From CAZPHU01 sp964419255 (GTDB taxonomy: Bacteria; Fibrobacterota; Chitinivibrionia; Chitinivibrionales; CAYFVL01), in the NCBI GenBank assembly GCA_964419255.1, contig CAYQOU010000027.1, forward strand, positions 1 to 50,829: 50,829 bases of DNA, written 5' to 3'. Position numbers and translations under genes: made by a program. Positions within the stretch are counted from its first letter, which is position 1. Each line of letters begins with the position of its first letter. The notes beneath the pieces were generated by a model. The model saw only the letters and a program-made list of their open reading frames with translations. It searched no databases and had not been told where the DNA came from. Shown piece by piece: positions 1 to 7,436 of the stretch.

Positions 1-141
1 CGTTGGTGTCATAAAATCGACCGATTATCTTTAAGGCGTAAGAAAATAACCGTAAATACCAGGGCGGTGGCTGTATGCCGGCCGTTACCCGTTCAAAACA
101 GTAGACGGCGCGCTAAGAAAATATTAGAGAAGGTACACGAA

Positions 142-918
142 ATGAATCATGATTTTAATGGAAAAAAGTATGAGCAAGCCTCAACCCATCAAAAAGAATG
201 GGGACAAAAAATAGTAAATGACTTAAACCTCAATGGGAATGAACGAGTTCTTGATTTGGGTTGTGGTGATGGAGAGATTACCTTGCAAATTGCACAATAT
301 GTTCCGAATGGTGAAGTAATCGGAATAGATGCCTCCAAAGGAATGATTGACGCAGCTGTCGAAAAGAAGAAAGGGAATTTGAAATTTAATCTGATGGACA
401 TAAATGAATTGAGTTATGAAAATGAATTTGATGTTATTTTTTCCAATGCTACTCTTCACTGGATCAAGAATCATGAAAAGTTGTTGGAAAATGTATATAG
501 AGCACTAAAACCGAAAGGAAGAATAAGATTCAATTTTGCTGCTGATGGCAATTGCTCGAATTTTTATAGAGTGATAAAAGAGGTAATTAAATTAGAATGT
601 TATTCAAGAAATTTCGAGAAATTCGAGTGGCCCTGGTATATGCCGAAGATCCAAGAGTATAAGGAATTATTAAAAAAAAGCAGTTTCAACGAATATGAGA
701 TTTGGGACGAGAATGCTGATCGATTTTTCCCGAATAGTGATGCTATGATTAAATGGATTGATCAGCCAAGTATCGTACCTTTTATTGTAAATATAGACAG
801 TAATAAGGAAGAGGAATTTAGAAGTTGTGTTGTAAAAAAGATGATTGCAGATACTATAGATCAAAATGGAAGGTGCTTTGAGACATTTCGAAGGATTAAT
901 CTAAAGGCAAGAAAATAA
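142..918 (+). CDS. Class I SAM-dependent methyltransferase (trans-aconitate methyltransferase-like)
   Basis: This encodes a 258-residue methyltransferase of the Methyltransf_11/25 type. The SAM-binding motif I is visible as VLDLGCGDG at residues 36-44, followed by the acidic end of strand beta2 (IGIDAS) and the motif-IV-like stretch FDVIFSNATLHW. The whole protein resembles Tam-like enzymes that start with a short helix and methylate small carboxylates, but the substrate cannot be told from sequence. The frame is open upstream to position 67. I chose the ATG at 142 because the family starts just before the helix and an AGAAGG-like ribosome site lies about 8 bases ahead; the upstream extension is arginine-rich and looks like spacer. 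The gene is much richer in AT than genes after 2.7 kb, which suggests transfer. Confidence 0.82.
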   Translation: MNHDFNGKKYEQASTHQKEWGQKIVNDLNLNGNERVLDLGCGDGEITLQIAQYVPNGEVIGIDASKGMIDAAVEKKKGNLKFNLMDINELSYENEFDVIFSNATLHWIKNHEKLLENVYRALKPKGRIRFNFAADGNCSNFYRVIKEVIKLECYSRNFEKFEWPWYMPKIQEYKELLKKSSFNEYEIWDENADRFFPNSDAMIKWIDQPSIVPFIVNIDSNKEEEFRSCVVKKMIADTIDQNGRCFETFRRINLKARK

Positions 919-930
919 GAATCAGGAGCG

Positions 931-1006
931 CGCAGGGGGAGCAAAGAGCGGCTTTAAACACAGACCACCAATCAGGCCAGCCCAAAATTTGCTCCGCTAC
1001 GCTGCG
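931..1006. repeat. Long imperfect hairpin after the methyltransferase gene
   Basis: A foldable, GC-rich stretch starts 12 bases after the methyltransferase stop. The arms pair in three blocks: CGCAG (931-935) with CTGCG (1002-1006), GGAGCAAA (938-945) with TTTGCTCC (988-995), and an inner GGCT with AGCC, separated by small asymmetric bulges. There is no T-run beside it, so it is not a normal intrinsic terminator. The shape recalls integron attC sites, but the conserved attC core heptamers are not visible, so I do not call it one. Confidence 0.45.
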
Positions 1007-1033
1007 TAAACTTAGGGCGAGTGGGCAAAAACG

Positions 1034-1055
1034 GCAGGCAATTCCGACCCATGCT
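1034..1055 (+). repeat. Left copy of the 22-bp inverted repeat bracketing the radical SAM gene
   Basis: This 22-base segment matches the reverse complement of 2566-2587 at 19 of 22 positions. Inward of both copies, after 11-14 unmatched bases, a second block (GCCCC-A/T-GC) is also shared in inverted orientation, giving an interrupted terminal repeat of about 45 bases. It lies 48 bases before the radical SAM gene. No clear target-site duplication is seen. Confidence 0.5.
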
Positions 1056-1105
1056 GTAAGACTAAAGATGCCCCAGCAACCAGAAAGGAACACAAAGAAA
1101 ACGTG

Positions 1106-2617
1106 ATGAAGATTGAAGGTGCGAGTGAGATAGACGTTTTATTGACCTATCCAAAGGACGGCTTCAGGCTATTTCAATCAATGATACCAATTGGCCTGGT
1201 TAGCATAGGAACAGTGTTGCAGGAAGCCGGATTTAAAGTAGCTGTTATTGATTTCAATCACTATACAAACGATTTTCGACGGCAGCTTCAGATGCTAAGG
1301 CCTAAAGTTATTGGTATCGGAGGTACAACGCCATCAAGAATGGGTAGTTTTCTTACAGCACGTTTATCAAAGCAAGTTCTACCAGATTCAACCGTTGTAT
1401 ATGGTGGAATCAATGCAACATTTACTGCAAAGGAAGTTCTTGAAGGTGTTCCAGAGATTGACTTTATTATTAAAGGGGAAGCTGAATTATCATTTCTCTC
1501 GTTATGTTCGGCTATTTTGACCGACTCACATGAAAAGATAGCTAATACTCCAGGCCTGTGTTATCGGAAAGACTTTAAAGTTATTGAAAACAAACCACAA
1601 AGAATACAAAATCTCTCTGTGTTACCGATTCCAAATCGGGATTTGTTAGGTAATTATTATAATATGGAAATGGAATTTATTGGCGGGTGCGGTGATTTCA
1701 TAATGACATCGAGAGGTTGCCCGGCAGCATGCAATTTTTGCTCAGCCTCAAAAATGTTTCCTGGTGGAATCAGACTCCGGCCAATGGATTCAGTGATGAA
1801 TGAAATTGAATACCTTTTCTCTCGAAGAAACATATCTGGTCTTAAATTATTTGATAGTACTTTTACCGCAAATCGAAACCATGTTGAAAGTTTTTGTAAT
1901 CATATCAAACAAATGAAAATACCCTGGGAATGTGAAATCCGTGCTGATTCAGTTGATTTTGATTTGCTGAAGATTATGAAGGACAGCGGATGTTATTACA
2001 TCAATATCGGACTGGAAACCTCCGATCAATCTCACTTAAATCATATTTCAAAAGGGATTACATCAAAGCAGGTTCTGGATGTTCTTGCAATTTGTAAAAA
2101 GCTGCACATCCATACAAAGGTGTTTTTTACTTTTGGCCATATAGGGCAGACTTTCAATGAATGTTTGAAGGATATCAGATTTATCGAAAGAAATAAAAGT
2201 AGCATTGATTTCTTTGCAGTAACAGCAGGGATGAGGATTTATCCGGGCACTCGCCTTGAAAGGGAGTGTAAAGAAAAGGGTATTATGGGCAAAGACTTTT
2301 CCTGGATAAAAAGTACCAGAAAAATCGGCAACTTATTATTGTTAGAACCTGGTAATATCCCAATTTTGTTTCAAAAGCAACTTGGGGCTCTAAAATTAAT
2401 GGCTATACTTCTGATTCTTTTCTGTAAAAGATTGATATGCACAGAGCGCTTTTTGTGGAGGATGTTTTTTGATAACTTGAAGAGTTTGAAGGATACAATC
2501 AGGATAGAGATTAAGCACACAAAACACAAGATCGAAAGAATAATTGGCAGGGGCTTGAAAGATAGAGCATGGGCCGGAACAGCCTGCAACAGAGGCAAGC
2601 CGCCATGGCAGCAGTAA
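1106..2617 (+). CDS. B12-binding-domain radical SAM protein
   Basis: This is a protein of about 503 residues with the layout of cobalamin-dependent radical SAM enzymes (BchE/P-methylase class). An N-terminal Rossmann-like B12-binding region (about residues 10-150, with GIGGTTPSR and FIIKGEAE) is followed by a radical SAM barrel whose CPAACNFC cluster motif (Cys near 206, 210 and 213) would hold the 4Fe-4S cluster. The usual ExR (CEIRAD) and GLETS signatures follow. The reaction is unknown; methylation or ring rearrangement of a lipid or small molecule is typical of the class. A GTG at 1103 directly precedes the ATG at 1106 and either could start it. The last ~16 residues (AWAGTACNRGKPPWQQ) are coded by the GC-rich right repeat and hairpin, not by family-conserved sequence. 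AT-rich like the gene before it. Confidence 0.85.
   Translation: MKIEGASEIDVLLTYPKDGFRLFQSMIPIGLVSIGTVLQEAGFKVAVIDFNHYTNDFRRQLQMLRPKVIGIGGTTPSRMGSFLTARLSKQVLPDSTVVYGGINATFTAKEVLEGVPEIDFIIKGEAELSFLSLCSAILTDSHEKIANTPGLCYRKDFKVIENKPQRIQNLSVLPIPNRDLLGNYYNMEMEFIGGCGDFIMTSRGCPAACNFCSASKMFPGGIRLRPMDSVMNEIEYLFSRRNISGLKLFDSTFTANRNHVESFCNHIKQMKIPWECEIRADSVDFDLLKIMKDSGCYYINIGLETSDQSHLNHISKGITSKQVLDVLAICKKLHIHTKVFFTFGHIGQTFNECLKDIRFIERNKSSIDFFAVTAGMRIYPGTRLERECKEKGIMGKDFSWIKSTRKIGNLLLLEPGNIPILFQKQLGALKLMAILLILFCKRLICTERFLWRMFFDNLKSLKDTIRIEIKHTKHKIERIIGRGLKDRAWAGTACNRGKPPWQQ
2566..2587 (-). repeat. Right copy of the 22-bp inverted repeat
   Basis: This is the partner of 1034-1055, in opposite orientation and 19/22 identical. 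It lies inside the 3' end of the radical SAM reading frame, so the annotated C-terminus runs through the repeat. The frame may therefore have been extended when the unit was inserted. Confidence 0.5.
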
Positions 2618-2656
2618 AGCCTCCGGGTACAGGCGCATTACTGCCGCCACAGCGGC
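2599..2656. repeat. Long nested hairpin at the 3' end of the radical SAM gene
   Basis: The arms are GCCGC (2599-2603) with GCGGC (2652-2656), then a symmetric CA/CA internal loop, then TGGCAGCAGTAA (2606-2617) with TTACTGCCGCCA (2638-2649, one mismatch), and an inner GCCT/AGGC. The stop codon of the radical SAM gene lies inside the left arm. No T-run follows. The rest of the spacer up to 2759 shows no gene. Confidence 0.5.
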
Positions 2657-2759
2657 TGTGGGCGGGTACATTGTATCAATAGGTAAACGGCTGAACTCCA
2701 AAAAAAAGAGATGCCGCGCTTCGCACAACACCTCCAGATACACCGGATAAGGTGAACAA

Positions 2760-4736
2760 TTATTTCAGATTAGAAATCCGTTTCACCACTACACCATCTT
2801 TGCTTTCAGCCTTTAGAAGGTAGACTCTGTTTCCATTTTTTAATCCAGTCACCTCGTGAAGTATCCTGCTGGTGAGGTCGGCAAACGGAACCGAATGAGG
2901 CATCGCAATTTCAGCTACCAGTCGGCCCCTGAGATCAAAAATCTGTACCGGACCGGAAATCAAACCGGCACTTTTTCTGGTGGTGGCATTATGAAAATCC
3001 TTAATGCTGCCCAGTGATGGATTCCCCCAGATCTTGAAATTACCGCTTACATGTAATAAACTTAACATAGTGAGCATACCGCTGTAATAACGCCATTCAC
3101 CGGTCGGTGTCGGCATCTTCCAGAATCGGTCGACAAAGTTCCATGCAACCGGATCATCAGATGCCAATGCCGCAACAGCATTACAGGCGATCTGTCCCTG
3201 CGATGCAGGGTACATGGTCCCCTCATCATCTTCAGGAGCAGGGGTTCCATCTATTTCGTAGGTCTGATTGTAATCCCCATCCTGACTGTCAAAAAAGTTA
3301 AGAACGCGGTTTAGCTGCTCGATTTGCCAGTCATCGGCTTTAAACCAGGAGTAGTCCATAGCGATATTCATGGGGACCCGCCAGGAGTCGGAATGGTACA
3401 GACCGCCAAACCGATTAAAATCGACCGGTTTGGGAGTACCATCGAATTCGGCGTAATCGGGAGTCAGACCTGTTGTGGGGTGGCATGCCCGGTGAAAAAA
3501 GGCGCGGCTCGAATCCGCCATCCTTTGCCAGAACTCTTTGTCGTTTGTGGCAAGATGCGACCAGATGGTGTAAAAGGCGGGAAGATGATAGCTGGGATCT
3601 GTATAGGCCGGGCTGTTTACATCCGGAGTAAACAAAATCATCGCATGGTCAGAATCGATCATGGGAACAACGGTTGTGTTTGGTTCCTTGTGCAGCATCG
3701 CGTCCAGTATCGAATCTGCCTGCGCCTGGTAATTAAAGACACCACTCTTGCTCCCCCAGCGCTGTTCTGCGAAAAGAAGGGATGTCACAAAATATTCTTC
3801 TCCATCTGGAGCGGGGTTAGGATCTATCATGGCGTGAGGAGACGACTCTTCAACTTTCCAGGAAAATGTTCCTTTCTGGTCTCCATCATGGTGTTTCATA
3901 TACGTATATGCAAACTTCCAGAGCCTGTCAAATATATCCTGCCGGTCCATCTGCACGGCTATCATCATTCCATAGCTTTGACCCTCGGTGATAATCTCTC
4001 CAGAACCCGGTCTGTTGATAAAGCCCATATCGGTGCCCTCTTCCGAATATATGGCCTCAGCATCGCGATCGCCGAAAAACAGCTGTTGAAATGTACTGTT
4101 AATCCTTTCGTCGATCTGCTCCTGTGTGTATCCCAGCTCTGCGAACAGATTCCGATGTTCTCCACTTTCCCAGGCACTCTGTGACGGGATTGAGATCGTT
4201 TCAGGAAATTCGCCACTGCTTTTTGCAATGACGATATTATCGAAATCATACGTCCCGGTTGCATATCCGCAATAGATGTTGAAACTGGTAGCATTGGAGC
4301 CGGCAACATCGGAGGTATAGTAGTAATCGATTTTTTTCCAGGTTGTATTTACGGCAAATTCGGAGCCTGTTCTGTATGTGTATGGACTTGCGCTGTCGCC
4401 TGAGACTGCAACCTGGATCGAATGTTCTGCATCGGAGCGTACATAAAAAGAGAGATGATATTCAACATCCTTCTCACAGGTCCAGTCAGGGTCCTGAAGC
4501 TGAATGTGCCAGTTTAGTGTATCGGTTTCAGTAACCGTAACCCGTTGAAAAGCGTCTCCTTCCTGCGCATCTCCCGATTCGTTGCTTAGTGATGCTGCCG
4601 CATTGCTATCATCACTGATATACAGATTCCAACCTCCGTCACCGTCTTCAAATCCTTCCTGAAGAATGACTGTCTGAGCACTACAGAGAACAGCGGTCGT
4701 AAGAAGCGCTGCGGCACCTTTGAGTATATGAATCAT
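2760..4736 (-). CDS. Secreted glycoside hydrolase family 8 enzyme with N-terminal carbohydrate-binding-like domain
   Basis: This is a 658-residue secreted enzyme for beta-1,4-glucan or xylan. Residues 1-21 form a signal peptide ending CSAQT. Residues about 22-170 resemble a jelly-roll CBM4/9-type module (GFEDGDGGWNLY at its start, YDFDNIVI at its end). The GH8 alpha/alpha-barrel fills about residues 185-570. Its hallmark is ITEGQSYGMM, where Glu251 should be the general acid of the inverting mechanism. The C-terminus (FDLRGRLVAEI ... NRVYLLKAES) is a sorting-tail-like domain seen on secreted proteins of Fibrobacterota and Bacteroidota. Whether it is a cellulase or a reducing-end xylanase of the Rex type cannot be settled; the QWRVPMNIAMDYSWF-like region is shared by both. 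It is transcribed divergently from the next gene with a 140-base spacer. Confidence 0.9.
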   Translation of the reverse strand: MIHILKGAAALLTTAVLCSAQTVILQEGFEDGDGGWNLYISDDSNAAASLSNESGDAQEGDAFQRVTVTETDTLNWHIQLQDPDWTCEKDVEYHLSFYVRSDAEHSIQVAVSGDSASPYTYRTGSEFAVNTTWKKIDYYYTSDVAGSNATSFNIYCGYATGTYDFDNIVIAKSSGEFPETISIPSQSAWESGEHRNLFAELGYTQEQIDERINSTFQQLFFGDRDAEAIYSEEGTDMGFINRPGSGEIITEGQSYGMMIAVQMDRQDIFDRLWKFAYTYMKHHDGDQKGTFSWKVEESSPHAMIDPNPAPDGEEYFVTSLLFAEQRWGSKSGVFNYQAQADSILDAMLHKEPNTTVVPMIDSDHAMILFTPDVNSPAYTDPSYHLPAFYTIWSHLATNDKEFWQRMADSSRAFFHRACHPTTGLTPDYAEFDGTPKPVDFNRFGGLYHSDSWRVPMNIAMDYSWFKADDWQIEQLNRVLNFFDSQDGDYNQTYEIDGTPAPEDDEGTMYPASQGQIACNAVAALASDDPVAWNFVDRFWKMPTPTGEWRYYSGMLTMLSLLHVSGNFKIWGNPSLGSIKDFHNATTRKSAGLISGPVQIFDLRGRLVAEIAMPHSVPFADLTSRILHEVTGLKNGNRVYLLKAESKDGVVVKRISNLK

Positions 4737-4876
4737 AAATGATCTCCATTGTTGGAAAGTTTACACGAGCTAACATAACTAAAATATAAAGAAAAGCCAT
4801 CAAAAGATGAACAATTCTCTCTTTGAATATTTTCAACACTAAATTGAGCTTTCGGCTTTCCGAGAGCTGAAAAACA

Positions 4877-5746
4877 ATGAACTGCCAGACCCTTATACTT
4901 ATACTAGTCACTACCGGCAGTGATGCGCACTGGACAACGGGCTCGATTGCGATAGGTAATTTTGATCTCAGGGTTTGGGAGGACGGTACCGCACGGTTGA
5001 ATGGTACTAACGGTCAGTGGTTTACGTCAAACAACATCGTGCTGGTGTTTGTTCCGAATTCGGGTTCCAGCACAACATACCCGTATATCTTTCTTGATGA
5101 AACGCAGGGTTCGCTTCTTTCCGAGCAGAGTTTCTTTAGCGGTGGCTACATCGGGAGGATAGTGAAGGAGTCGGCAAGCAGCGTCGATAAACCGACCATA
5201 TCCGGCCTGCAGAGTGGCGCGGAATTGGCCGCTGCGGCCGGGGATGACTTCAGGATGGTCGATATGGTAAATATCCCGGAGTCGGCTAAAGAGCAGGATC
5301 CGCGGTTGCTCGACGGGACGAGTCAGGGGTGGTTCCAAAACAACACCAGCGCCGGTGGTGTGCATCACTACAGAAAAGACGTAGATACCGACGAATTGAG
5401 CTTCACCGTCAACCAGGGTGGAAACCGGACCATGCTGGCCAACGGCGAATGGTTTACGGTCAATAACACATTCCTGCGTGTAACACACTCGAGCGGCTAT
5501 ACAACCGATTATCTGTACGCCGTAACCGCGGAAGGGACATTCTACCACCTGTCGTTTCAGGCCTATGAGCGCGCCGACTTCAGGATGTTCGAGTTAACGC
5601 CCAACGGCGGTGAATTCGAATCCGCATGCGGCAGTATCTGCAGCGGCGAGATCCCCAAGGGTGAACCCGCCTCGCTTTATGCAAACATCGATAACGGTCA
5701 TTCGACCTTTGTACCGGCACCATGCCCGGCGGGAGGTTGCGAGTAG
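4877..5746 (+). CDS. Uncharacterised protein with an internally duplicated ~60-residue domain
   Basis: I do not recognise a family in this 289-residue protein. Two stretches are related: about residues 37-95 (NGQWFTSNNIVLVF ... SGGYIGRIV) and about 180-245 (NGEWFTVNNTFLRV ... ERADFRMFEL). Both have an N-G-x-W-F-T-x-N-N core followed by Tyr-rich strands. A linker carries DFRMVDMV, close to the DFRMFEL of the second unit. The C-terminus is Cys/Pro-rich (CGSICSGE, CPAGGCE). A TGA at 4868 closes the frame upstream, so no longer start exists. The N-terminus is hydrophobic (LILILV) but lacks the positive charge of a normal signal peptide, so the 5' end may have been lost. It sits between two secreted carbohydrate enzymes, which suggests an extracellular role. 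Confidence 0.6.
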   Translation: MNCQTLILILVTTGSDAHWTTGSIAIGNFDLRVWEDGTARLNGTNGQWFTSNNIVLVFVPNSGSSTTYPYIFLDETQGSLLSEQSFFSGGYIGRIVKESASSVDKPTISGLQSGAELAAAAGDDFRMVDMVNIPESAKEQDPRLLDGTSQGWFQNNTSAGGVHHYRKDVDTDELSFTVNQGGNRTMLANGEWFTVNNTFLRVTHSSGYTTDYLYAVTAEGTFYHLSFQAYERADFRMFELTPNGGEFESACGSICSGEIPKGEPASLYANIDNGHSTFVPAPCPAGGCE

Positions 5747-5917
5747 ACAATGCAAAGCAAATGATTATCCGCGGTACATTTTCTTTGCATCTAAAAATTT
5801 TGCCCGGGACAGTACAGGCCACCGGCTGATATCCCATACGATTGCACGATGTTTCATCGTCTCGGCTTAAAAGATAGTGCGACTCATCTGCTCAGAGACT
5901 CGCGATACAGGTGGAAA

Positions 5918-7027
5918 TTAAAATCGTCTGTTATCCTCCCGGGGTGTTTTCATCAAATACACCCCTGCGGCACTGGCTCCGGGTCTGAGTCCACCGCTTA
6001 TTGCCCGTCCCCTGAGGTCAAACGTTTTGTTTGTGAGAGTTCTGTTATGCAGGAACACACCCTTATCGGTGCGCATCGCGGCCCGCATCCGTGTCCTGTC
6101 GGCCGTGCCGGAGGTGACAATCGATGGCTCATCCAGCAGTGAATAGATAAAGTTTGCGGCTTGCGGAATCGATGCTGCAAACGTTTCAGGCAAAAGGGTG
6201 TGAGCTTCTCCCTCGGCAGTGATAAGAAGGTTTTCGACATTCATCGAATTGAGTATGGGGTGAATGATGCCGCTACCATACAGCATCGGAAAAATTGAGA
6301 CACCAAACGCATAACCGGCGCCATAGGGGACGGTGTTGTCATCTGTGCCGTGAATACTTACTACAGGGGTTGTGATGCCTTCAAGAAGCAACGTGTCGAC
6401 AACGGCTCCGCAGTAATTGATTACCGTGCTGACAGAGGATGAAAACTCGGTATACTCACCTGTGTCAAGCGGTCCATGAACATCGGTATCGACAATCTGC
6501 GAAATGGTATTGTCGTTGAGACAGACATGTTGCAGAGCCGTAAGCGCCCCGGCGCTGTATCCACCGCAGATGATGGCGGATGTGTCTATCCCGTATGTCT
6601 CACCATTGGCACGAAAAAACCTTACTGCCGCCCGTGAGTCCTGAACTGCCCGATAGGCCATAAGAGTAAAATCATCGTTTAAGGTTCCGAGTCGATAACT
6701 GAGAGCCGCGGCCACATATCCACGTCGTGCCATCTCTGTGCAAAATTCTACCACATAATCTTCATCACGCGAACCAGAGACGAAGCTGCCCCCATGCATG
6801 AAAATAACCAGCGGACGCAAGTTCTGCTGATCTCCCTCAGGGGTGTATAAATCGAAGGCGAGAGTGTCGATCCCGCCACGATTTTCGGCTGTCCGATACA
6901 CTATACCGGACTCGACCGCGGCTGATTCGAAACAGTAATCCTTGTATCGCTGTTGGGAAAAGACAACCACACTCAGTAATGTCAGAAAAACACATGCTGA
7001 TTTGAATCGAACATCTCTGCCGAACAT
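5918..7027 (-). CDS. Secreted alpha/beta-hydrolase, carboxylesterase type
   Basis: This is a serine esterase of the BD-FAE/acetyl-esterase group, 369 residues from the chosen start. The oxyanion motif HGGSF (near residue 78), the nucleophile elbow GYSAG (Ser near 158), an Asp in HGTDDNTV (near 229) and a His in GEAHTLL (near 276) make a complete catalytic set. The start at 7027 gives MFGRDVRFKSACVFLTLLSV, a good signal peptide, with GAGGTG about 5 bases upstream. An in-frame ATG at 7096 would only add a non-signal leader. The tail TFDLRGRAISGG ... GVYLMKT is the same sorting-type C-terminus as on the GH8 enzyme. Deacetylation or deferuloylation of hemicellulose next to GH8 is a reasonable guess. 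Confidence 0.87.
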   Translation of the reverse strand: MFGRDVRFKSACVFLTLLSVVVFSQQRYKDYCFESAAVESGIVYRTAENRGGIDTLAFDLYTPEGDQQNLRPLVIFMHGGSFVSGSRDEDYVVEFCTEMARRGYVAAALSYRLGTLNDDFTLMAYRAVQDSRAAVRFFRANGETYGIDTSAIICGGYSAGALTALQHVCLNDNTISQIVDTDVHGPLDTGEYTEFSSSVSTVINYCGAVVDTLLLEGITTPVVSIHGTDDNTVPYGAGYAFGVSIFPMLYGSGIIHPILNSMNVENLLITAEGEAHTLLPETFAASIPQAANFIYSLLDEPSIVTSGTADRTRMRAAMRTDKGVFLHNRTLTNKTFDLRGRAISGGLRPGASAAGVYLMKTPREDNRRF

Positions 7028-7305
7028 AGAAACACCTCGTTTGATAAGGGTGTGCTTAGGAGCTGCTGCAATAGAATATACATCATAGATATCCATATTA
7101 CACGCTCTTGTCTGAGGGGTTTTCCGGCTTTATTCCGTTTCGTCAGAATTAAATTTTCACCTGTGCCTACTGTCGCAATCTATGCATCAAAACTGCAGGT
7201 CCGTCTATCAACGATAAATTGCTCAAAAAATGTGGTGAAAAAAGAACGATATCTTTTGCCAGAACATACTCTAAATCTAATGAGAATCACTCTCTCAAAT
7301 CGGAA
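7028..7305. other. Gene-free spacer upstream of the esterase and of the ABC remnant
   Basis: Apart from the esterase ribosome site (GAGGTG near 7033) I see no coding signal, repeat or terminator here. Together with the ABC remnant it forms a 409-base stretch without an intact gene. Confidence 0.5.
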
Positions 7306-7436
7306 ATGAAAACTATGCACCTTGTTCTTGAAGATGTTTCCTTTGCTTATGCAAAAGAAAGCGGGTTTTGTCCGGGACCATTGTCGTGTACGATCGAGGC
7401 CTAAAAAATCACCGCACTTATAGGAAGCAACGGATA
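7306..7436 (+). pseudogene. Truncated 5' end of an ABC-transporter ATPase gene
   Basis: From ATG 7306 the reading frame gives MKTMHLVLEDVSFAYAKESG, then PGPLSCTIEA, a TAA at 7402-7404, and then KITALIGSNG in the same frame. This is the usual start of an ABC ATPase (LEDVSFAY A-loop, then the strand leading into the Walker A G-x-N-G-S-G-K). The match stops exactly at GSNG, where the sequence runs into the stop codon of the convergent MoxR gene at 7437. So there is one nonsense codon, and everything after the first half of Walker A is missing. This is a decayed fragment. No recognisable remainder is seen in this window. Confidence 0.7.

Noticed and set aside
919..2760. Integron cassette array
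   Set aside because: The hairpins are suggestive, but there is no integrase, no attI and no RYYYAAC/GTTRRRY core, so it is only raised as a hypothesis.
3324..4184. 286-codon plus-strand frame within the GH8 gene
   Set aside because: Antisense shadow of the GH8 catalytic domain; its composition is not protein-like.
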